Of a stretch of 60,000 bases of DNA, positions 1 through 8,993 are shown piece by piece. The notes below the pieces were generated by a model. The model did no database searches. It saw only the letters and a program-made list of their open reading frames with translations, and was not told the DNA's origin. This stretch comes from Neocallimastix lanati (nom. inval.) (Eukaryota > Neocallimastigomycota > Neocallimastigomycetes > Neocallimastigales > Neocallimastigaceae): the NCBI GenBank assembly GCA_016946835.1, contig JACVTC010000156.1, positions 1 to 60,000 of the forward strand. The letters run 5' to 3'. The position numbers and the translations under genes were made by a program. Positions within the stretch are counted from its first letter, which is position 1; the number at the start of each line of letters is the position of its first letter.

Positions 1-489
1 TGATAAGAATGTACTAAATAATGCATTCTTAATTAAATCTACGATTTATTTCTAATACATTATGTGTACATTATTATTTTTGTACTTTAATAAATTTTTA
101 AATTCAAAGATAAAAAATTAGATCAAAAATTATATTAAACTTTATAATTTTTATATTAAATCTTATATTAATAGTAATATTTTTATATATTTAAAACTTA
201 TATTAACAATATTAATAATAAATCTTATTTTTTTATTTTTATATTAATAATGAAAATTTGTATTAATAATATTTTTATATATTGATAATTAAAAATTTAT
301 ATATTATATTTTAACTTTTATTATAAATTTTATATCGAAATGTTTTATTTTATATTGAAAAATATTTTATTTTATTAAAAACCTTTATATTAGAATAGTA
401 TTTTTATTTTTATTTGAATATTTTAACAGATTGTAATAAAATTTAGCCAATTAAATAAATTCTTATTAGTAATATTTTAGATAGATTAA

Positions 490-538
<49 letters not shown>

Positions 539-844
539 TATTAATATTATAAATGTATTTTATTTATATTGTTATAATTAAATTTTATATAATTGATTAT
601 AAAAATCAATTTAAATTTAATAGTTTTTTATATAAAAAAAAAAATAAATAAAATGTAATTTAGTGGCAAGAACAACTTTTATGCCTTGAAAAAAAGTATA
701 AATAGTTGTAAATTTTGCTACTAATTTTTAAATATCATCAAATAAAATTAATAAAATAAATTTATAAATAAAAAATAAATAAAAAAAAAAATAAAATTTG
801 TGTTTCTTTACTTTATTTTTATTTAATTCTCTAAAACCTTAACA
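1..844 (+). repeat. 5' LTR of element A
   Basis: Starts TGATAAGAATG and ends CCTTAACA, matching 7248-8109. It contains a run of about 45 A near 490-534. The window begins on the first LTR base, so the left flank is unseen. Confidence 0.95.
697..705 (+). promoter_or_regulatory. TATA box in the A LTR
   Basis: TATAAATAG follows a relatively GC-rich stretch (AGTGGCAAGAACAAC, then TGCCTTG) that is conserved in the 3' LTR, where the box is at 7950-7958. Position about 145 nt before the LTR end fits a U3 promoter with transcription starting about 30 nt downstream. Confidence 0.6.
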
Positions 845-850
845 TTTATA

Positions 851-867
851 TGGTGGAGATATCGGGG
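851..867 (+). other. Primer-binding site of element A
   Basis: TGGTGGAGATATCGGGG begins 6 nt after the 5' LTR. Its reverse complement ends in CCA, as expected for a tRNA 3' end with acceptor strand TATCTCC and discriminator A. Element E has the same 17 bases at 41246. I cannot assign the tRNA without the host tRNA set. Confidence 0.85.
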
Positions 868-2319
868 AATTAATAGAAATAATAGTAAATAACATAGATT
901 TTTTTTTAATTTTTTTTTTATTTTATATTGATAAACAAGTAAGTCGTTAATCCTTTGATTAACCTATGGCGCTTGTTTGATATATATATAAAAAAAAATT
1001 TTTTTTAAATAAGTAAAATTAAGATTCAAAAAAAAAAAAACAAATTTTGTAAAAATTATAACAAGGAGCGGATAGAGCTCATACACAGTGTATTCTCAGA
1101 TAGCAACAAATTAACTCTATTCATAGTAGGTTATTGAATAGTAGTTAATTTGGAGATTAATTGGAAAGTAGACGAAGGTATTTGGTTACCGACCCGGTAA
1201 TAATAGTTCAGCCTTCAACGTTTCAACACACGAAGGTGCGGGTACTTTCCAAGCACTGGCGAATAAGGAGCTTACGTCACCGAAGGCGTAAGATTGTTTT
1301 TTTTATATAGTTTTTTTTTACTTTTCTTTGTGCTAGTTTATAAGGCACTTTATTATATAAAGTATCAGACTTTGGCTAACTTCGCCATTTAAATTTTTTT
1401 TATTTTTTTTTATTACTGATACTTTATTTTGTTTAATAATTCCTGTAAAAGAATCTTTAATTTACTTTGAAAATATTGTGTTTTTAGTTAATTTTTATTA
1501 GTTAATAAAAATATTATTGAATACTTTTAAAATTTTTTTTTTATTCCGTACATAGATTATCGGATTAAGTTTATCCTACATAGTAATTGGGCTAGTGGGC
1601 TCTGAACTGCTATATTTTATATTGAATATAGTAATCGTGGCACACGCGTGGCATGACACCATTAGGTAAGCTGCACGTCAGACAGTGTGTACTATCAGAT
1701 TGTACGACAATAAAGATTATTTTTTTGTATTTAATAATTATAATTAATTAATAATTTTATTAGCTATAACAATACAATATTTATCGTTTAAAAAGAAAAA
1801 TTTTTGAAAGGTGAAAATAACAAATAAAACTTTGCTTCTAAATTTATTACTACAAATATACTAAATTACAAAATTCAAGTGGTCGATAAAGATTTCGAGC
1901 TTGAAAATATTCTATTAAGTTGTCGATAAAGATTTCGAACTTAAAATTATTCTATTAAGTTGTCGATAAAGATTTCGAACTTAAAATTATTCTATTGAAT
2001 TGTCGATAAAGATTTCGAACTTAAAAATTATTCTATTGAGTTGTCGATAAAGATTTCGAACTTAAAAATTATTCTTAATAAAGTAGTCGAAAAGAACCTC
2101 GTGCTTTATAATTTCTACTAAGTTGTCGATAAAGATTTCGAGCTTATATCTACTAAAGAAAGCAAATAAAATTATTATTTCAAAAGTTACTAAAATATAT
2201 TGTTTTAAAAATTGATTCGATATTAAATTACCTATTAAATTATATTTTTAAAGTTGTATTTCCAAATTTATTCTTATTTAATCACCTCATTAATATACAA
2301 CAAGAAATATTTAAACAAA
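868..2319 (+). other. Long 5' leader of element A
   Basis: About 1.45 kb separates the PBS from gag, with no credible ORF. It contains GC-richer islands in AT-rich DNA. At 1161-1292 a 10-bp helix (TTGGAAAGTA with TACTTTCCAA) encloses a TTACCG/CGGTAA hairpin and is followed by a CTTACG/CGTAAG hairpin. A second GC-richer patch lies at about 1550-1710. Structured leaders of this kind often carry RNA packaging or cap-independent translation signals; which applies here is unknown. Confidence 0.6.
1880..2150 (+). repeat. Tandem 40-bp repeats in the A leader
   Basis: GTCGATAAAGATTTCGA recurs six times, starting near 1882, 1922, 1962, 2002, 2043 and 2123. Between copies lie similar CTTAAAATTATTCTATT spacers, so the period is 40-41 bp; a diverged copy fills the gap before the last. 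The repeats lie just upstream of the gag start. Confidence 0.9.
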
Positions 2320-3231
2320 ATGTCCAAGGAAACAACTTTGAGCTTTAAAGAATTGAAAAAAGAATTAAGAGATATTGTGAAACTTAGCAAGGACAATTTA
2401 GATATTAAGTCCTGGGCTACTGAATTAAAACTTTGGATCAAGATACAAGGTATTACAGATCCAGAAACAATATTTAATGCTTGTTTACTTACCAGCTCTG
2501 GTGAAGTACAACGCGTTATTGAAGATTTGGGAGAAGATAGTGATGATGAAAGTGATGATTCATCAGATGAAGAAGAAGAAGATGATGAAGAAGAAAATGT
2601 TGATGATGATATTAAATTTCCTTCTCTTGGAAAAATTATTTCAAGTCTTGAAAATTTTTACGGTATTAAAGAAGACCAAAATTTACTTCTTAAAGAACTT
2701 CGTGCAATGCGAATTAAAAGAAACGAAAAGATTAAAGACTTTAATGTAAGATATAGAACTTTGTACACTAAACTTGATAAAAAGAGAAGAAAGCGCATTG
2801 GTGTACTAGATTATATTGATTCTATTCAAAATAATTATGAAGCCTGGAAGAAATTATCCCTTAAAGATGATATAAGTATGGAGAAAGCTTTCAAAATTGC
2901 CGAGAAAGTAGATCGACTTTCTGTAAGGAACAATAATATTAATACCTATAATGTTAATAATTCCCAGCATAATCAAAATAATCAAAACAGTACTACTTCA
3001 AGACTTTATCCTAAAAGAAGAAACGAAACTTTCCAAACAAGTCAAACAAATAATAAACTGAAACCTCAAGATATTATAGAAGAATCAACCCAGAAAATGA
3101 GAAATTTATCTGTTAAAACTTGCTTCTTCTGTAAGGAAGAAGGTCATTACTCATACTATTGCCCTCAATTAAATAAGATTATGGAAAAAAATAAAAAAGA
3201 AATATATTCCAAAAAGTCTTTAAACTTCTAA
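2320..3231 (+). CDS. gag: Gag of element A
   Basis: 303-residue structural protein expected to form the cytoplasmic virus-like particle and bind the element RNA. The ATG at 2320 was chosen because the protein then begins MSKETT, matching MSTINF of the E gag; the longer frame upstream has no ATG. The N-terminal capsid-like part is interrupted by an acidic Asp/Glu tract (roughly residues 72-95), followed by basic helices. A CCHC zinc knuckle (CFFCKEEGHYSYYC) lies near the C-terminus. The protein ends KKSLNF just after a UUUAAAC heptamer, and pol continues in the -1 frame. Nearest relative in the window is the gag at 42724. Confidence 0.93.
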   Translation: MSKETTLSFKELKKELRDIVKLSKDNLDIKSWATELKLWIKIQGITDPETIFNACLLTSSGEVQRVIEDLGEDSDDESDDSSDEEEEDDEEENVDDDIKFPSLGKIISSLENFYGIKEDQNLLLKELRAMRIKRNEKIKDFNVRYRTLYTKLDKKRRKRIGVLDYIDSIQNNYEAWKKLSLKDDISMEKAFKIAEKVDRLSVRNNNINTYNVNNSQHNQNNQNSTTSRLYPKRRNETFQTSQTNNKLKPQDIIEESTQKMRNLSVKTCFFCKEEGHYSYYCPQLNKIMEKNKKEIYSKKSLNF

Positions 3232-3252
3232 ATGGGAGAAGAAGCACTCCCA
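3219..3252 (+). promoter_or_regulatory. Probable -1 ribosomal frameshift signal, element A
   Basis: The heptamer T TTA AAC (3219-3225) is in the gag frame. It is followed by a 7-nt spacer containing the gag stop (3229-3231) and then a stem-loop, TGGGAG (3233-3238) pairing with CTCCCA (3247-3252) over an 8-nt loop. A -1 shift moves ribosomes into the open pol frame. B and C have the same geometry, and E is very similar. Confidence 0.88.
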
Positions 3253-6200
3253 ATGACAAAACAATAGCTTCATTAAATAATTTACAAAATAATACTTTTA
3301 CTAAGAATACTCCAATTGATAATAATTCCTTTAATGAAGAATCTGAAGAATCTGATTTTAGTGACACAACTGAAAGTGAGGATGATATCATTATAAATGC
3401 TATAAAAAGAAAAATGAATGATAATAACAGCGAAAAAGAAGAAAATAATTCCAAGAAAGTACATAAAAGTTTAAAAGATAATCCACGTCCTTTCGCAACT
3501 CCTGCTTTAAGAAAGAAGAAAGAAAATGAGCTACATAATAAACCAAATAAAGTTTATAAAAATCAAATACTTCCTTCAATTTTAACTCAACCAAATATTA
3601 ATAAAGAAAAACAAAAAGAAAAGGAATTAAGAAATATGACAAGAGTAAGAGAAAGTAAAGAAGAAAACAACAATTATTCATCAAAAGGAAAGGAAAAAGT
3701 TGAATCTGAAGATATACTTGTAATCGATAATGAAATAGAAGATCTAGAAATGAATAAAGATAATCAACAAAATAAAACTAATACTTTGGAAAAATTAATT
3801 TCAACAAAAACTAAAGAAACTAATAATGGAAATACTCAGTTAGTAAAAAGGAATATCAAAATGATGAATAATAAAGAACCTTACAATATTATGGATGATT
3901 TAAATAATCTTAAATCCAGTATTACGATAGGTCAACTCTTGAATGCATGTCCGAAAATTCGTTCACAATTAACTCAAGGTTTAAAGTTAGAAAAATCAAA
4001 AATAATTGGAACTGTAGACAATATAATAGCACGAACTTTATTAGTAAATAACTATGATCATAGTTACATAAGTAAAAGTAATGAAGTAGCCGAAGAAGAC
4101 TTAGCAATGATTGATGCAAGTGTTGACGGAGTACTAGGAAAACTTTTAATTGATTCTTGTAGTAACCTAAGCATCGTTACTAAGCAGTATTTTGATAAAT
4201 TACCTGGTGAATATGAAACAGTTGGAAAAAGTCGTGGAAGAATCCAACTAGCAACACAAGATGAAGAATACTCGGAAGGAATTATTGTTCGATTACCAGT
4301 AAAAATTAATAATTATGAATTTAATGCGGACTTTAGAATTATTGAGAAAGAAGACTCATTTTATGATATGTTAATAAACTTTAAAACTCAAATCGATCAT
4401 TGTTTATTTATTCATCCAACCTTAAACAGTCTATGTAAACTTTTGTCAGAAAGTGAATATGAAGAAATAGCTAAAATAAATAATCAATATTATGATGAAG
4501 AAAGTATAATCTGCACTATTAGAAAAGTTGAAGAAACGAATAATGAAAAGGAAATTATAAAGGAATTAACTCCAATGGAATTTATTGAGAGTGATGAATT
4601 TTTAAGTACCTTAAATAAAGATTATAAAGAACAAATTATTAAAATTCTCAAAGAAATGATTGACATAGTTGCCACTTCAACAGAAGAACTAACTCCTTCT
4701 AAACTTTCACCACATAAGATCCGTTTAAAAGCAAATTCAAAGCCAGTAAAATTAAGAAGTTATAGGTTAACTAAATTAAAATCAGATATCTTAAAAGAAG
4801 AACTTACAAAACTTATTAAGAAAGGATTGATAGAACCATCCTGTTCAGAATGGTCATCTCCAGTAGTACTCATTCTAAAACACAATGGAAAGTGGCGCTT
4901 GTGCATTGACTACCGAAAAGTCAATGATATGACAGAAAAAGATTCTTATTCAGTTCCATATATAGATGAAATTTTTGATAGTCTCGGAGGAGCTAAAATA
5001 TTTACAACTCTTGATTTATTTTCTGGTTTTCACCAAATCTTAATGGATGAAGAAAGCGTTGAAGTAACCACTTTCACTACTAAGTTTGGAAATTATCAAT
5101 TTAAGGTTATGCCTTTTGGACTTACTGGAGCTCCCTCAACCTTCCAAAGAGAAATGAATAAAATTTTATTCCCTTTTATTGGTGAATTTGTTTATGTATT
5201 TATTGATGATGTTTTGATCTATTCAAAAAGTATCGAAGAACATTTAATTCATATTAAACAAGTATTAGAAGTATTTAAAGAAAACAAGTTAAAAATTAAT
5301 ATTGAAAAGTGCCATTTTCTTCAAACTGAAGTTGATGTATTAGGTCACAAACTTACTACTAAAGGATTAAGTCCCATGGAAAGTAAGATAACAGCTATTA
5401 AGAAGTGGGAAGCCCCTTCATCACTTCATGAATTAAGATCATTTTTAGGAGCAGTGGGATATTATCGTGATTTTATTCCTAAATATGCTCAAATTACCTC
5501 ACCTTTATGTAAATTATTGAAAAAGAATACCAAATATGAATGGAATAAAGAACAACAAGAAAGCTTTGAACTCCTAAAAGAAAAATTAATCAATGCACCT
5601 ATTCTAAAATTTCCGTCATTTGACAAACCTTTTATCATTAGAACTGATGCTTCGTATAATGGAATTGGTGGAGTTCTTTTACAAAAAGAAGAAGAAACCG
5701 GTAAGGAGCATCCAATACACTTTATAAGTAGAAGTTTAAAGAAAGCTGAAAAGAATTATGGTATTACCGATTTAGAAGGAACCGCTTTGTTTTACTGTAT
5801 GACTAAATTTAAATCTTATATTGAAGGAAATCCATTACCTACAACTATTTACACAGATCATAAACCATTAGTTGGTTTATTTAAGAATAAAGAACCTTTG
5901 AATGCAAGGCAAACAAGATGGTGTCTAACCGCTAGTATGCTCGGAATTAATATAAAATATGAATCAGGCAAAAAGAATGTGTTAGCTGATGCTCTTTCAA
6001 GAATGAAAAGTAAGGAAGAGAGAAAGATATTATTAACAAAAATTACTAATGGAAATAATGAAGAATTATTATCTAAAGTTATAAAGGAATTTATTAATGA
6101 AAAGTTTACTGTTATTGATGGTGAAGATTACTTTATCGACAATGGAAATTATAGAAAATTAATAACGGACGAAAATGAAAGGTTTAAATTAATTTTAGAA

Positions 6201-7229
6201 GCTCATAATATTGGCCACGAAGGATATTACAAAACATATCAAAGACTTAAGAAAAACTTTTATTGGAATCATATGATTAAAGATATCAAAAGAATTGTTA
6301 GTAATTGTGAAAAATGCCAGTTAAATCGTCCTCAACCATATCCAGAACCAACCGAAAACCATCCAACTAAAGTGGAGGGTCCCTTTGTGCATTTAGGATT
6401 AGATATTATAGGACCGTTACCAAAAACAAGAAATAATAATCAATATATTATAGTAACTGTTGATTACTTTACCAAATGGGTTGAAGCCGAACCCACTGAA
6501 AACATAACTTCCTCTGATATAATTAAATTTTTAATAAACGTTTTTGCAAGACATGGTGTCCCTCAAGTTATTACTACTGATAATGGAGTCCAATTCACTT
6601 CTGATATGACTAAAATCTTTCTTGATCTTTATGATGTATATGTTAAATTTGTAGCTACTTACCACCCTGAATCAAATGGCCTTACTGAAAATCGAAATAA
6701 AGAAATTGGAAAATTACTTCGTTTATTAGGAAGGAAAAATCAAGATTGGGATGAAGTTTTACCTTCTGCTTTATGGGCACTTCGAACTACCAAAAATACA
6801 GCTACTGGACATTCTAGTTTTGAATTAGTATATGGAAGAGAAGACCAACAGCCTTATGATATAGCCATAAGAACAATTGAAAATGCAGGTAAATCATATG
6901 ATGAAATTTTAATGGAAAAATTTGTTCGTCATTATCAATGGACTAGAGAAGCATGCGAAAATGTGAAGAATGCTAACAAGTATTGGGCAACAAGACGAGA
7001 AGAACAAATAAGTATGAAAAAAGGAAAAGAATTAAAGGCTGGTGATCTTGTTCTTGTTAGAAACTTTAGCCGCACTAAGCTAGAACCATATTACAATGGA
7101 CCATTTAAAATTTTAAAAATTCAATTCAACACGGCAACCTTAATCGATCAGAAAACTGGGAAACAACTCGATAGGAATGTTCATTTTAAAAATTTAGTAA
7201 AGTTTAACTCCGCTTACAGAGAAGCTTGA
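3219..7229 (+). CDS. pol: Pol of element A (protease, RT, RNase H, integrase), read by -1 frameshift
   Basis: The -1 frame is open from the slippery site, well before its first ATG (3414), to 7229, giving about 1335 residues fused to Gag. Numbered from 3414: protease motif LIDSCSN (D247), reverse transcriptase FIDD box (596-599), RNase H with RTDAS and TDHKP, then integrase with an HHCC zinc domain and catalytic D997, D1056 and E1092 (D-58-D-35-E). The C-terminus has a GPF-type module (YNGPFKI) and no chromodomain. The order PR-RT-RH-IN is that of Ty3/gypsy. The protease has Cys where Gly is normal. No stop or frameshift was found, so the enzyme set looks functional. Confidence 0.93.
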   Translation, partial: FKLLNGRRSTPNDKTIASLNNLQNNTFTKNTPIDNNSFNEESEESDFSDTTESEDDIIINAIKRKMNDNNSEKEENNSKKVHKSLKDNPRPFATPALRKKKENELHNKPNKVYKNQILPSILTQPNINKEKQKEKELRNMTRVRESKEENNNYSSKGKEKVESEDILVIDNEIEDLEMNKDNQQNKTNTLEKLISTKTKETNNGNTQLVKRNIKMMNNKEPYNIMDDLNNLKSSITIGQLLNACPKIRSQLTQGLKLEKSKIIGTVDNIIARTLLVNNYDHSYISKSNEVAEEDLAMIDASVDGVLGKLLIDSCSNLSIVTKQYFDKLPGEYETVGKSRGRIQLATQDEEYSEGIIVRLPVKINNYEFNADFRIIEKEDSFYDMLINFKTQIDHCLFIHPTLNSLCKLLSESEYEEIAKINNQYYDEESIICTIRKVEETNNEKEIIKELTPMEFIESDEFLSTLNKDYKEQIIKILKEMIDIVATSTEELTPSKLSPHKIRLKANSKPVKLRSYRLTKLKSDILKEELTKLIKKGLIEPSCSEWSSPVVLILKHNGKWRLCIDYRKVNDMTEKDSYSVPYIDEIFDSLGGAKIFTTLDLFSGFHQILMDEESVEVTTFTTKFGNYQFKVMPFGLTGAPSTFQREMNKILFPFIGEFVYVFIDDVLIYSKSIEEHLIHIKQVLEVFKENKLKINIEKCHFLQTEVDVLGHKLTTKGLSPMESKITAIKKWEAPSSLHELRSFLGAVGYYRDFIPKYAQITSPLCKLLKKNTKYEWNKEQQESFELLKEKLINAPILKFPSFDKPFIIRTDASYNGIGGVLLQKEEETGKEHPIHFISRSLKKAEKNYGITDLEGTALFYCMTKFKSYIEGNPLPTTIYTDHKPLVGLFKNKEPLNARQTRWCLTASMLGINIKYESGKKNVLADALSRMKSKEERKILLTKITNGNNEELLSKVIKEFINEKFTVIDGEDYFIDNGNYRKLITDENERFKLILEAHNIGHEGYYKTYQRLKKNFYWNHMIKDIKRIVSNCEKCQLNRPQPYPEPTENHPTKVEGPFVHLGLDIIGPLPKTRNNNQYIIVTVDYFTKWVEAEPTENITSSDIIKFLINVFARHGVPQVITTDNGVQFTSDMTKIFLDLYDVYVKFVATYHPESNGLTENRNKEIGKLLRLLGRKNQDWDEVLPSALWALRTTKNTATGHSSFELVYGREDQQPYDIAIRTIENAGKSYDEILMEKFVRHYQWTREACENVKNANKYWATRREEQISMKKGKELKAGDLVLVRNFSRTKLEPYYNGPFKILKIQFNTATLIDQKTGKQLDRNVHFKNLVKFNSAYREA

Positions 7230-7247
7230 GTCTTCGTCGGGGCATCT

Positions 7248-7734
7248 TGATAAGAATGTACTAAATAATGCATTCTTAATTAAATCTACGATTTATTTCT
7301 AATACATTATGTGTACATTATTATTTTTGTACTTTAATAAATTTTTAAATTCAAAGATTAAAAATTAGATCAAAAATTATATTAAACTTTATAATTTTTA
7401 TATTAAATCTTATATTAATAGTAATATTTTTATATATTTAAAACTTATATTAACAATATTAATAATAAATCTTATTTTTTTATTTTTATATTAATAATGA
7501 AAATTTGTATTAATAATATTTTTATATATTGATAATTAAAAATTTATATATTATATTTTAACTTTTATTATAAAATTTTATATCGAAATGTTTTATTTTA
7601 TATTGAAAAATATTTTATTTTATTAAAAACCTTTATATTAGAATAGTATTTTTATTTTTATTTGAATATTTTAACAGATTGTAATAAAAATTTTAGCCAA
7701 TTAAATAAATTCTTATTAGTAATATTTTAGATAG

Positions 7735-7786
<52 letters not shown>

Positions 7787-8109
7787 TATTAATATTATAA
7801 ATGTATTTTATTTATATTGTTATAATTAAATTTTATATAATTGATTATAAAAATCAATTTAAATTTAATAGTTTTTATATATAAAAAGAAAAATAATAAT
7901 AAAATGTAATTTAGTGGCAAGAACAACTTTTATGCCTTGAAAAAAAAAGTATAAATAGTTGTAAATTTTGCTACTAATTTTTAAATATCATCAAATAAAA
8001 TCAAGTAAAATTAATAAAATAAATTTATAAATAAAAATAATAAATAAAAAAAAAAATAAAATTTGTGTTTCTTTACTTTATTTTTATTTAATTCTCTAAA
8101 ACCTTAACA
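7248..8109 (+). repeat. 3' LTR of element A
   Basis: Starts TGATAAGAATG directly after the polypurine stretch and ends CCTTAACA. It is 862 bp against 844 bp for the 5' copy; the extra length comes from small indels in A/T runs. GTTG follows. Confidence 0.95.
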
Positions 8110-8113
8110 GTTG

Positions 8114-8771
8114 TGATACGATACCACTATAAAAATAAGATTTAGGTAAGAAATTTAGGTTAGAAATATTGTATAAATATTATTGGTTATAATAATTAAA
8201 ATAATTTATATATAGTTAATTCAAATAATTATTTTTAAAAGCATGGTTAATTCTTTTATCATAATTAAAATAGATAAATTATATTAATAATGATTCTATT
8301 ATTATGATAATAAATTAATTCATCATTATTATTAATAAGTTATATTTTATATTTTAAATATTATTTTGAGAATTATATAGTTTTAGGAATTATATTATAA
8401 ATATTGATAATTATATTTTATTCAGGAAATATATTTTAAATATTAATAGTTAAATATATTTAATAATGAAATTGTATTTTTAAATAAAGTTATTAGGAAA
8501 TTAATAGTTAAAGAGATATGTTTAATAAAAATATAATATTAATTAATTATTTTAACAATTATATAAAATTAAGAGAATGTAATAATAAATTATTATGTAT
8601 GTAAAAATAAAATTATAAAAATAAATAAAGAACAAAATATTATTATAAAACATTATTATTATAAATTATTTTCTTATATTTATTAGAATATATTATTGTG
8701 TCATAATTCCCTAGAGAAACGACCAAATAAATAAATAACTAGATATGGAATATTTTAAATGTTCTGTATCA
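8114..8771 (+). repeat. 5' LTR of element 2
   Basis: Starts TGATACGATACCAC and ends TTCTGTATCA, four bases before the PBS. 658 bp. Similarity to the 3' copy is obvious at both ends but loose in the middle. Confidence 0.82.
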
Positions 8772-8775
8772 AAAA

Positions 8776-8792
8776 TGGTGGAGAATCCGGGC
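8776..8792 (+). other. Primer-binding site of element 2
   Basis: TGGTGGAGAATCCGGGC, 4 nt after the LTR. It is identical to the site of element B at 33050 and complementary to a tRNA 3' end closing in CTCCACCA. Confidence 0.85.
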
Positions 8793-8993
8793 GTGACAGT
8801 AACAAGATAATATGAAAATAATATTTATAGAACAAAAATAATGCATAATAATAAATAATAAAATTGGTTTAATATATATATATATATATATAAAAAAAAA
8901 AAAAATAATAATATAAAAGTAAAATAAAAATATTGTATAATTAATAATAGTAAACAAAAAATATATATTATAATAAATAAATAATTAATTAAA

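Larger units (their letters stand above)
1..8109 (+). mobile_element. Element A: complete Ty3/gypsy LTR retrotransposon
   Basis: Two direct LTRs (1-844 and 7248-8109), both TG...CA, enclose a primer-binding site, a long leader, gag, an overlapping -1 pol and a polypurine stretch (CGGGGCATCT, 7238-7247) just before the 3' LTR. The right target-site copy is GTTG (8110-8113); the left copy would lie before base 1, so it cannot be checked. The LTRs differ mainly in poly-A length and small indels, so the insertion is fairly but not extremely recent. Gag and pol are both open, so this is the only two-frame element in the window that could be autonomous as written. It is closest to element E in gag, pol, PBS and 3' end (GCTTGAGT...GGGGCATC). 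Confidence 0.95.

Noticed and set aside
1880-2150. CRISPR-like repeat array
   Set aside because: Spacers are themselves repeated and similar, the setting is a eukaryotic retroelement leader, and there are no cas genes.
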